Assembly (NCBI GenBank): GCA_022749755.1
Contig: CM040453.1
Span: 14,269,368 to 14,333,367 of the forward strand
Source: Azadirachta indica
Taxonomy: Eukaryota; Streptophyta; Magnoliopsida; Sapindales; Meliaceae
Direction of reading: 5' to 3'
Length of the DNA: 64,000 bases
Below the pieces are notes generated by a model. That model searched no databases. It had not been told where the DNA came from and worked only from the letters and a program-made list of their open reading frames with translations. Positions 49,364-60,175 of this stretch are shown in pieces (positions within the stretch are counted from its first letter, which is position 1; each line of letters begins with the position of its first letter). Position numbers and translations under genes: made by a program.

Positions 49364-52300
49364 TCATTTTGGTGACGATATAGCCTCAATGGCACTGCCT
49401 AGTGGCCATGCTGCTTCAACAAGGGCATTCTGATATTTAACTTGCTTTACTAGGGTAATCTCATGCCATGGATCAATGCCTGTCAAATAGGTACGAGGAC
49501 ATACATCAGAATTCTAACATTCCAATTGAATTGATCATGAATCTACAGAACTGCATAGTGAAATGTAGCTTACCAAATCCAACTACAAGCAGTGTGTGCT
49601 GGTAGACGAGATCCATACATATGTATGGTAGATTATTTTCCTCCATGTGTGGATATATCGATTTTGCTTTGTCAAGTTTCGTTTGGCAAGCTCGCTTGGC
49701 TGCAGTCTCAAAATCAGCAGGGCGAACTTTGGCAACAGGTTGACCAGGATCAATGAAGCCAGCCTATATAAAAACCAAATAATTAAGTTTATACAGATAT
49801 GCGGGCACTGGACATCAGGAATTTCTGCTGTAAATTAATCTTCTCAAGCAACCAAGTTACATAAGAGTAATACCTCAGCAGCCCTGTCAAAGAAAAATGA
49901 AGCAACAAGCAGATTCTTTTGTCCATCACCACCTCCACCGTTCCATACTCCACCAAATGTGCATTTCATGTGAGTACAAGTATCATTAACCTTGAGAGCC
50001 TTGATTGCTACACTCTGACACTCCTGCAAGTTTGAACCAGATGAGGAGGCTGATGCTTTGTACTCCTTTCCTCCATACTTGTAAGATCCTTCAAAAGATT
50101 ACAAGGATGAAAAAAATTTCAATACTGATGTGCCATCTGATGTGCAAAGGCAGAGTACATAAATATAGTAAATAAAAATAGTATCTCAAATTTATTTATT
50201 TTCGAGAAGAAACAAGAAATATATATTATCTACAGAAAGACAAGAGATTACAAAAGCAACAATATGAGGTTACAAAAGCAAATTATTTCACGTATGATAC
50301 AGCCTCAAAGTTGAACAGTGATAAAATTAAAATTGACCCAATATCAGTCTCCTGAAAATGAGTACTGGAACATACCATCATAACCAGCCAAAACGCATGG
50401 GTTCTCAGATTCTTCAGTAACCTTCAAGATTTCTGCTCGAGCTGCTAACAAACCGTAGTGCAAGTAACTGCATAGAAGACACCAAATGTCTTGTTGCTGT
50501 TATTATTATCATCATTGATAAGAACTATGAATAAATTTATTAAATATAAGGAGAAACATTACATGCAATAATGGTCCTAGTGGATCAGGAGTCCACAAAA
50601 TTGCAAAAACTAGTGGTAAAGGAAGCAAAGCCACACAAAACATCCTATAGCACGTAAAAATCTGTTTTTTAAATCAAATGTTTACTAAGAAAAGACGAGT
50701 TTGAAACTCTCTTGAGAACTGCACAGTGTTTTGCTGAATACAAGATCTTTTTCAAACTAATCATGAACCTAAAAGAGTTCTCTAGCACCGATATGTGAAC
50801 AAAATCACAACCTACAATAATTGATTAACCATGAGGTGAATGCCAGAAAATCATTTTATAAAATTATAAAAACATGATATTAATTCTTAAGAATGAAAGA
50901 GGGACCTGTGAACGTAGAGGAAATAAATTGTTCCCATCAGATGCATTGGCTTCACATATGAATCCTCTCCATCTGACAACTTTGGAGCATTTGCAGCATC
51001 CGCTTCTGAGATTGCATATGCCATTTGTACAGATCCACCACCCAGATCAACCACTCCAACTGTATTTGAATATTTTTTTCCCAAGTTTCCCAAAAGGTAG
51101 TTTATTGTTACCTGCAACAAAAGATCCCTATAAAGGTTCCTGACTACATCCAATCATACAACAAGAATTTGCAAGACCAGATGTTCCTTATTGTTATAGA
51201 GAATAAAAATAATATTATATTGGGTCTCTGTTCAATCAAACTAAGTATATGGACATGCCTTTATATAAGCTAAAATAATAAAACAACATAAACTAAGAAT
51301 TCTAAATAAACTAGGAAAACTAATTACTAGTGCCTTAGAGAGGCAATAAGTCATAGTAGTGTCCCCTGGAGGCTGAGTAATAGTAGTGCCTTCTACAGAC
51401 GAGCATAGGCAAGGAGTAGTAGTAGTGCCTGCTAGAGGCAAGTAGGGAGGACATTTGTGTAGTGCCAAAGAGGCTCTGATAGATAGAATCTATAAGTAAT
51501 ACACCAATTCTAGAGGAATAGAAGATGGAGCAGATATACAAGGACCCCGCAAACAGTACCCTTGCTACACTAATTGGAAACAATACCCTTGCTAGAATAG
51601 TCGTGAACAGTTCAGTGCCCATCAATAGTCCCATGGCTTCGACTAGGGTTTCTAGAATTTTTTTTTTTTAATTTGAAAGACTATATTATGCTCTGCAACC
51701 ACCTTTTAGCACAGTATATCATCACTTTGCTACTAAAACATAGCATGTTAAAGACGTATAAGCACATATAGACTAAAATAATAAAATAACATAAACTAGA
51801 AAAATATTAATACTATCTGAACTCGAAATACGTATAAAACTAAACCTTAACTGAAAGTAAATAAGTTTAATTTTAATTCTAACATTTATAATAAGTTAAA
51901 AATTTTATATGCGGCAAAATAACACAATGATGTTTATGTTTCATAATCAGTTTTCATCCTACTTTCCAACTGAGAACCATCAAATAAGATAAAATAATTG
52001 CTGGCAAAAGTTTTCCTATTTATTTCTGCATAAGCACCTTATATACCTTGTTCGTCCTTTTCTTCTTATTCCTTTCTATTTGGTGCATGATTTGCTTTGA
52101 GCTACCATTTTAGTTATACAAATTGTTACACAACATAGTCGACCAAAGTACTCTATAATCCGTTGCAGAGCTCACAAGCCTACCGTCAACCACAATCTGG
52201 TCTTAAAGGATTTATGCAACTTGCTTAAAGCTATTGCAAAACCTAAAATATGTAACAAATAACACCAGAAAATGCAGCAAACATACCAGTTCTGAAAAAT

Positions 52301-54205
52301 AAAAAAAAAGAGATGTTTTTGACACCATGATAGATCATACGCAAAATATTAAGGTTCTCATAACTACGTGAATCAGAGACAAGATGCAGCTACAACTGTT
52401 TCTGCAAAATTATGTCTTCGTATTTCCAAAAATAGGTCAAAACTTACTTGATTATTCCTTCCCTCTGCCCAACAGTAAACACTACGCATATGCCACAGCC
52501 TAGAGTTCACCATGCAAGTTTGAATTCACTAGTCTAAGTGTCCAAGGAGAAGTTCAAATAACCAGGCACCAAAAATAAGGCCATGCCATTTGATAAAGCT
52601 GATTGGATGGCTCCTTCACGTAATAATAAGCATGGGAGAAATCTATGTTCCTAAAACCTAAAGAATAAGTAAAATGAGTTTAACTAATTTAAGTGAAATT
52701 TTCAGTACATCAAAGAGGCAGTTGAAAAATCATTACCATCGCAATTATTGTTTACAACAAATACTTCACATTTACACATCTGTTTACGTGCGTGCATATG
52801 TCAAGTATTAGCACAAGGTGAATAGAACTTAATGAATATACAATCACTTCAATATCACAACAGCACAGTTATCTAGGCCAAAACCTAAAAGGAAAAAAGG
52901 AAAGAAAATTGCATACCCACTGATAAGAACCTTCTTGGGAACCATCCAAAACAGTGACCCAACCTGGCTCAAATTTGAAGGTGCTTTTATATCTGAGGAG
53001 ATCCCTAACCTTAAATTTTACGTTAGAAAGAACTGTAAGTAAATAGAAGACAAAATAAAGGAGTCAACACAACCAAAAGGATATGATAAAAAAGCAAGAA
53101 TTACCGCTTGCAAAATTCTATCAGGTGCATCGCCTTCCAACTGCCTTAACCCTGCAGTTGCCTAGAAAACAATAAAACTCCATATCAATAAATTAACTAA
53201 AAATTCAAGACAAAATGGTTACAATATCACATAAAAGAATCTTAGTAAATGATATCCGAATTTACTCACCCCAACTACAACTGGTGTTTTTGGTCGCAAA
53301 TCTTGTGGCACAACACCTTCAGCTTTATCAAGAAGCGTGGTCAGTGAGTTTGCTGCAGCTCGTGGATCACTTGCATATGCACTCAAACCTGGTTTAATCT
53401 GTAACACCATAACCAACCTAAAATCAGAACTAAACAAAACACTGCAATTAAAATAACCCAAAAAACAAGAATGAACAATAATTCAAGTAATAAATCTTCA
53501 ACCAGTAACTACACGCCCTTAGCTCAGGTCCTGAGATCAATCACTTCATTCAAACAAAATGCAAATAAAAGCTCTTTCCCAGAATTATAACCAACTAAAC
53601 TGTATTTGGAATCAGTGGTTATCAAACTTTCAGAAGCACTTTTATTCAATTTTGCAATGTCTGGTCGAATCAGACAAAAGCACTTTTATAGATCAGAAAA
53701 GCACTTGGATTGCTGCTGCCAAAAGCAATTTCTAGATGCTTTTGCGGATGCATCTTAACTGAAAACTGCTATATCAAAAGACTGCATCACGTATATCTCT
53801 AAACTACATTATCCTGATCCTTTACTCTAAAACAATGTCGAATTCTTAGTCAACAACAAATAAATAATACGAAATTAAATGAATTACCTGAACAAAAAGC
53901 TCGAGATCTTTGCCAATTGGCACAAGATCCAAGTTCTGATCAAAACAATACACGTGGACACGACTCCCGGAGCTCCCCGCGTCAAAAATAACAGCGTATC
54001 TCTTCGACAGCTTCAAATTCGGCGAAAACTTGCGACCAAAACCGTAATCCATCGCCACGTCAGAGGACGGCGCCCGTCCCGGCATCAGAAACAAGACGAA
54101 CAGAATTAACATGACGGGCACGGAAATGACCAGCAAGACGCTGCGGTAGCGCTGGATCTTGTCCGACAAGGAGTCGTGCTGGCGGCTACCAGTTCGCTTC
54201 GTCAT
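49364..54205 (-). CDS. APY: Ecto-apyrase (GDA1/CD39 NTPDase), tandem copy 3
   Basis: Hydrolyses nucleoside tri- and diphosphates; plant APY1/APY2 type, membrane-anchored in the secretory system. Nine exons: 53888-54205, 53270-53398, 53105-53161, 52917-53009, 50906-51111, 50376-50467, 49874-50088, 49574-49763 and 49364-49479. They join to 471 residues, the usual length of the family. The signal anchor is at residues 22-41 ([20 protein letters not shown]). ACR1 is [15 protein letters not shown] (72-86), ACR3 [15 protein letters not shown]4 [15 protein letters not shown], and [14 protein letters not shown] stands near the C-terminus. The N-terminus keeps [11 protein letters not shown] before the anchor, like Arabidopsis APY1/2, so this is probably the ancestral copy. 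I chose the ATG at 54205. The frame stays open upstream to a TAA at 54380-54382 with no ATG, and its translation (for example [13 protein letters not shown]) aligns partly with the coding N-terminus of copy 1. Intron 4 carries a retroelement insertion. Confidence 0.93.
51192..51884 (-). mobile_element. Small LTR-type (TRIM-like) insertion in apyrase intron 4
   Basis: 693 bp with ends TGTTA...TAACA, flanked by CTTAT (51187-51191) and TTTAT (51885-51889). Copy 2 gives the uninterrupted site GTTCCTTATAATAAG (about 36392). On the minus strand two related segments (AGTTTATGTTATTTTATTAT and AGTTTATGTTGTTTTATTAT) lie near the two ends, as expected of terminal repeats. A phrase TGGTTGCAGAGC after the first resembles the tRNA-Met primer site TGGTATCAGAGC. 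A 99-codon frame (51335-51634) starts [12 protein letters not shown] and shows no known domain. Confidence 0.7.
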
Positions 54206-54734
54206 CTTGTCGGGCAAGAGCTGGTCGGAGTGGGAAGGGGAGGTGGCGGTGGGGCCGGTCTCCACGAGCTCGGCGGAGGAGGGGGATCGGTAGCGGATCT
54301 GACCGTTGCCGGTAGAAGACGCAGGGGGCGTGGCCTTTAAGGACTGGGATGGTGGGTCCGGTGATGGATCCAGGGTTGGTTATAAGGAGTGATGAGATAT
54401 GATGGTGATTTTAGATTATGGAATTTGGAACGTTGATCATGTGGAAATGACAATGCTGATTGGTGTCGAAGAGATCTGTGCCTTTCTCTTTCAGTGTTAT
54501 TCGACTACTGCTTGGTTGGTACTGTATAAATCAACACCGGAGAGGGAGGGAAGAAGAACGAGTTACAGATGGTTTTTGTGAAGTGCAAATAAAGTGGTCT
54601 TTTTCAAAAATAAATTAAATTAAACTTTTTATTTTTAAATTTTTTTTTTTAATTTTTTTTTAACTTAAGTTGGTCGTAACCGCGTTTTTGTTGGGTTATG
54701 AAAGAAAATTCAAATAAGTTTATTTTATATTTTG

Positions 54735-54945
54735 GGCTAACACTGATTTAGTCCCTGATTTTTCCTGCAACAACAAATTAGGATAACAATTTTTAAATTT
54801 ATATTTTAGTCCCCCGCGTAACCCTGTTCCCTTTGTAATATGTATAATCTACTTGCATTCAACGTTACGGGGACAAAATTGTTAAAATTGGACAAATATT
54901 ACCCAATTTGCTGTTCTCTAAAATACAGTGACTAAAATGTTTTTT
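54735..54945. repeat. Foldback repeat, 'TTTAGTCCCTGA' type
   Basis: The left arm CTGATTTAGTCCCTGATTTT and the right arm (reversed) ACATTTTAGTCACTGTATTT, each followed by CAACAAATTAGG / CAGCAAATTGGG, form an imperfect terminal inverted repeat. Confidence 0.55.
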
Positions 54946-56449
54946 TGTTTCATTTTATTTCATTTATTTTATTTGTTCTTTTAGGAATCATAACGTTTTT
55001 TAAAAGCGTTTTTTCTGTCCTCTTTGCGTGTAAAAAAGAAAAAACGCTTTTACAAGAATATATAATTTGTGATTATTTCATTTGAATCCCTAATATTCTA
55101 TTATATAATCAAGGAAAATAAATATTTTCTTTTACACATAGGTCCTTATATTTATCCTTTTTCTTTTTTTACAAAAGATATCTAACTTATTTTGAATTAC
55201 TTTTAAATAATAAATCTATATAAAAGTATAATAACAAGTGATTTCATGAACATCAATCAATAAAATATAACAACATAACATTTTTCCACATAACTCCTTA
55301 AATTACTTTTTTTTAAATACACATATTCTTAACTTATTAGCGTTTTAATTATTTTTAATAATAACTTTATAAGTATACATAAAATATATAATTTTATTAA
55401 CATCTTTAATAAAACCTTATAATATAACGACTGTTTTTATTAAAATCCTTAAGTTTGCTTTTCTTTGTTATGCACATTTCAAATTTATTAGTGTTTTAAT
55501 TATTTTTAATTCTAATAACTTAAAAAATATAAAATAGAGACGGTTTTTTCATTAGTATCAACTAGTAAAACATAAGAATAACGCAAATGCCCTATTTTAT
55601 GTCTCCTCAAGTTTAATACAGGTCCTTAATTTTGTCTTTTCTTCAATAAAATTTCTAACTTGTAAATATTGTAATAATTTTTAATTAATAACTTTAAAAG
55701 TATAAAATATAGATAATGTATTAAATCATTTAATAAGATATAAAATCATAACGTCATAAAAGTATAAAAATAAATACAGATTATGTTCACTAACAAAACA
55801 TAACAACATAATGATATAAAAGTATATCATTATTACACATATGATTCAATTAACATTCATTAATGGAACATAGTACTCATTAATGAACATAAGAACGTAT
55901 AACAGAAACTCTTGCAAAAAAACTTATAAACTATATTCTTATATGTAATTTTACTAAATCCAAAGGACCTGAATCTCAATTTACTAAAAGTAAATTTACT
56001 TTATGGATTGTAATTGTACCTTTTTTTAATCAATAGTTGGTCGATTTAATTTAATTTGATTTTAAAATAAAATTCAATCTAATTTTACACAGATCCGACC
56101 AGGTCTAATTATTTAATTTAATATAATTTTAGGTAGATTCAGTTTGATGATCAATTTTCTTAAATTCAATGTTAAATACATTAAATTTGATTTTTAATTT
56201 TATGCAAATAATAATTATAGAATCCACCAAACTAATCAAAACGGCAGGTCAAAATCAAACAAGAATTTCGTGAATTATTTATCATCACAAGTTTTACACA
56301 ATTTAAAAGAAAATTCAAAAGAAAGAATTTTTAAAATCATGTGACATTTTTAATTTTCTCATATTCTTGTTAAATGTGCTTCAAGATTCCTCGGACAACC
56401 AGATAAATATCATAAAAACATGAAAATTCTACGACGTCTGTTATGTCTT

Positions 56450-56645
56450 TTGACACAATTGACATTATCTTTTCGTCCCTGACTTTTACTGAAACAACAA
56501 TTCAGGTTATAATTTACGAATTTTTTAGAATTTCATCCTTGGTGGCAGCTGAAGAAATTTCAGGACTGATTTGTTAAAATTATCAAAGTATGTCCTGTTT
56601 ATTGTTTTGTCAAAGTTCAGGGATGAAAATGTTATCCCCTTACTA
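56450..56645. repeat. Foldback repeat, 'TTTAGTCCCTGA' type
   Basis: The left arm CATTATCTTTTCGTCCCTGA and the right arm (reversed) GATAACATTTTCATCCCTGA are followed by matching ACAACAATTCAGG / ACAATAAACAGG segments. Related to the element at 54735-54945. Confidence 0.6.
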
Positions 56646-56901
56646 ATAATATACCAGTATCAATATTGTTGCATATTCTAGAGTGGACAACACAAAAGCA
56701 GGAACAGATATACTCAGCAAATTGCTGGTAGTTTATATAATGCACAACTGAAGATAAGTCAACAGAATAACAGTCAGGTACTAAATCTAAATAATAAAAT
56801 TACAAAAGGAAATGAAAAAGAAAAAAAATGAGGTTTTATTACATGAGCGTTAAGCTCATCTAAGCATATCAATGAACACATCTTGGCAAGGTTATGCCAA
56901 C

Positions 56902-59900
56902 TTAGTTTTTCTTCTGTTTCTTTGCTGATGGAGCTTCTTGGGGGAAGATAAAGCGGAAAATCAAAGCAGCCGATATTGCTCCTATGAACGGACAAATCCA
57001 GTAAACGTAAAACTGATCCCATGTGTCATGCCACTTGTTTACGTATGCCCAGCCAAAGGCCTGCATAGATAGATTATATTATAAGTTCAGACAGTTAATT
57101 AGGCTTTCTATTAGTCGTGGATGATAAAGCTGATTGTATATGTGAACATAACACAACATATGACAGGAATAAGTAGAAGAAATGACATAGGTAGGCAATG
57201 AGTTTTAAATAAGAACGAACTTCATTACATTTAAGAAGATGGTGTTTCGATAAGGGGCCAGAAGTGCAATGAGAAGCTAAAAAGAAGATTTCACAGCACG
57301 TTTAATGACCTTCGGTTTCCATCCACTTTGCCTTGCTATTTCCTTCTAGACTAGCTAAACTACAATCCACAATAAGTTGATAAATAAAAGATGCAAAACA
57401 TTTAATTGCTGTCATCACATAGATATAATACAGAAGACAAGCTATAACGCATTTCTTGTTAAGCCCTTGAGAAGACCTATCTAACTTGAATAGCCCACAG
57501 AACAATCACAATTTTATGAAGCTTTATACTCCAATCTTGTGCTATAATATATCTAAAAGGAGATGAGCAGCTCAGCCCTCAATCTAATAAATATTTACAC
57601 AATCCCTGGAGGAGAATAATTTCAATTGATGCAAATCCAAGAAAACACTGTAAGATAAATAATCACTGTTTATCTCGGTGATCAGTTTCAGCTTTGTGAT
57701 ATTAAGAGAAAGAAATCTTTGTTGCTCCACAAAGGTTAAACATATTTCTCCATATACATGGATGTACCACCAATGCCATTGGCCCAACAAATTAAGTATA
57801 AAGAAAAGTCAGCTTTCACCAAAACCTCCTCCTGGCTATATGAAGACTATGGCAGAGCCAAAGACATCATCGTGTCTTCCCTGAAGACAACAGTTGGCAA
57901 AACACTATAAATCGTTGTGCTTTCAGCAGGTTGCAGCAAGGTTCAACCACCTGAATTGCCACCACTATTGCTCAGAGGGAGGATGAGAATCCTATCAGGA
58001 ATATTCTCAGAAGATGACCCTCCAACCCATGATGAACTCAGGTAGGAAATGCCTCCAAAGTCTGTGGAGAGAAACAACTGATAACAAACTTGGTTGGGAA
58101 AAAGCCTTTTCTAAACTGATTAAAGGACTTTCTTCTGTATTTGTGATTGAACTACCTTCCACTTCTGAGCAATTAGGCATAAATTGATACCGACTCCTCA
58201 AAATTTGGTAACTTCAACTCCATTAACCACTTATCATTCATATTTTGCTATCAGAAAAAGGAGCTTTCTTCTTATGATCCTTAATTTATCTCTAAGAAGA
58301 GACTACTCCATTGCAGTATTTTGAATCATTTTCAGAGCAAACTTACTGCAGTCACAACTTACACTGCTGAAAAGGGTTAACATAGGTTGAATGACCATCA
58401 CACTAGAGGAGCCACATATTGCCATCCTCCCCGCCATCATGTCATTTGTTCTCATAGTCACCACAGACAACCATCAATGCTATGATCTTATTCTATTACC
58501 ATTGATTGCAACACTAGACCAACCACTGTTATTACCAAGACCTAGTGGAGGACCTAATCCATTAACTTCAGCAAGGCATATGGAGTGACAATTATTTCTA
58601 CAAATTGCACAAAGATTCTTGAACTTCATTTGCTGCTTAATTATGATTCAGGGAGTACCAAGGAAGGATAAATCTCTATCCTATAGTTAACAAGTGACAA
58701 AACCATATTCAAAAGATTCTAGATATTACATTCGCAATTGCAAATAAAGTAAAAATATACAATGAAGGCATTAGAATGATGCAATTGGTCAGCAACAGAA
58801 GGAAATGGTAAATAAATACAAAGATAGAGGTTTCTTAACGAAAATGGATAACAACGGCCATGTTTCTCTTCCAACCCAAATCTTAAAAATATTTTCATGT
58901 GGTAGGATTAAGAGGATACGTATTTCCTTATCATTATCACCAATGATAATCATTAAGATTGGGGAAAGAGAGCAGAGCACAAATATATAGGAACTAATAA
59001 AGTGCAATAAAGGCCATATGTAATTGAATGGTCTTTGGTCAGCACCTTAATGGTACAAAATATATTGGTTTCCTAGCAAAAATAGAAACTATGTTAGTGG
59101 TATAGCAGTTTGTAGTTTATAACAGAAATGAAACAGGAATTAAGGATAAAAATGGTAATGTCATTGTAGCGTCACAACTATACATGAACAATAAAATTAG
59201 AAGATTATGAAGATTAAATCAGTCCATACTGTTGGGATACCAATGCAGTTGAATATTAGAAAGACATGCAGTGAGAAGTAGACTACTCACATTGGCAGGA
59301 TTCATAGAAGGTCCAGTGTAACTTGAGCCTGTAACAACCAACACAACTGTTGCCACAGCAAGCATCAATGTCTTGAAAATGTTGCTATTAGGACCCTTGA
59401 GGACAATTACAAGAACAGCAAAGGTAATAAAGAAAGTCAACACCCCCTCAGCAATGGCTCCCGTATGCAAGTCAACTTTCAAAGAAGGACCCCCAAGCAT
59501 GTCCTTGTACTTTGGCGGCATAAGCTCCATGATCGCTAACGCACCGCCTGCAGCACCTACTGCCTGTCAAAATAGAAACTTTATTTTTATCTCCATCATA
59601 CTGCTTGAAAGCTCATGCATTACTTCTAAGTTACGGACCCGAATGAATAATTCTTTGACAGTTCAAGCATTAACTTTTTAGCAAATGGGTTGTTCTAATT
59701 CTCTCTATTGGCACTAAGTTTACTTCTCTCTTTTGGCAAACAGAATCTATATATTCCTACTAAAAAACAAAATTTTAACAAATGAAATCAGTTCACCAAA
59801 AATCAAAAGCGAAAGTAGATTCAATTTCATGAAATGTACTGTAGAGACAAAACAGCATAAAAAAATGAAAAAAATTACCTGAGCTGGGAAGCGGATAGCC

Positions 59901-60175
59901 ATGGAGATGAGACTGTCACCACCAACACCGGCGGCATAAAAAGCGGCATTGCCAGTAGGATTGAAACTGGCTCCACCAAGTGCATCACCAATAATATTAA
60001 AAACAAAAACGAAAACGAAAACAATGGCAATTGTTATCAAAATCGGTGGCCAAACCATGCGCTGCACCCCCAACGCAGCGGCAATCGCACCCGTCATCAC
60101 ACCAAAAGTCGACGAGCAAAATACCCACATACCCGTCAGCAACAAATCGCCCGCAGCTGCCTTTATCGGACCCAT
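56902..60175 (-). CDS. SIP1: SIP1-type aquaporin (small basic intrinsic protein)
   Basis: Membrane channel of the major intrinsic protein family; plant SIP1 proteins are ER-membrane water channels. Three exons, 59879-60175, 59291-59563 and 56902-57060, join in phase to 242 residues, the family's usual size. The first pore motif is NPT ([14 protein letters not shown], residues about 70-83) in place of NPA, which is a SIP1 hallmark. The second is canonical NPA ([17 protein letters not shown], spanning the exon 2/3 junction). Six hydrophobic segments are visible, for example [18 protein letters not shown] and [13 protein letters not shown]. The C-terminus is lysine-rich (AKKQKKN), consistent with ER retention. 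The start ATG (60175) begins [15 protein letters not shown], as in other SIP1s. Intron 2 is 2.2 kb without a recognised element. It neighbours apyrase as AT3G04090 neighbours APY1 in Arabidopsis. Confidence 0.94.

Larger units (their letters stand above)
54206..56901. promoter_or_regulatory. 5' flank of apyrase copy 3 and 3' flank of SIP1
   Basis: 54206-54600: GC-rich 5' leader (P/S-rich if translated) and promoter of apyrase copy 3. Beyond 54600 the DNA is AT-rich, with two foldback elements (listed) and no gene. The SIP1 3' UTR is expected just left of 56902. Confidence 0.5.

Noticed and set aside
51335..51634. 99-codon frame in apyrase intron 4 as a host gene
   Set aside because: It lies entirely inside the TGTTA...TAACA insertion and shows low-complexity S/Y runs; treated as element sequence.
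54203..54265. GTG at 54263-54265 as the start of apyrase copy 3
   Set aside because: GTG is not a normal nuclear start in plants. The first in-frame ATG (54205) gives the usual 471-residue length; a non-AUG extension is kept only as a finding.
57061..59290. Open frames in SIP1 intron 2 (for example 58391-58588)
   Set aside because: They lie inside an intron defined by clean GT-AG sites and frame continuity, and resemble no known protein.
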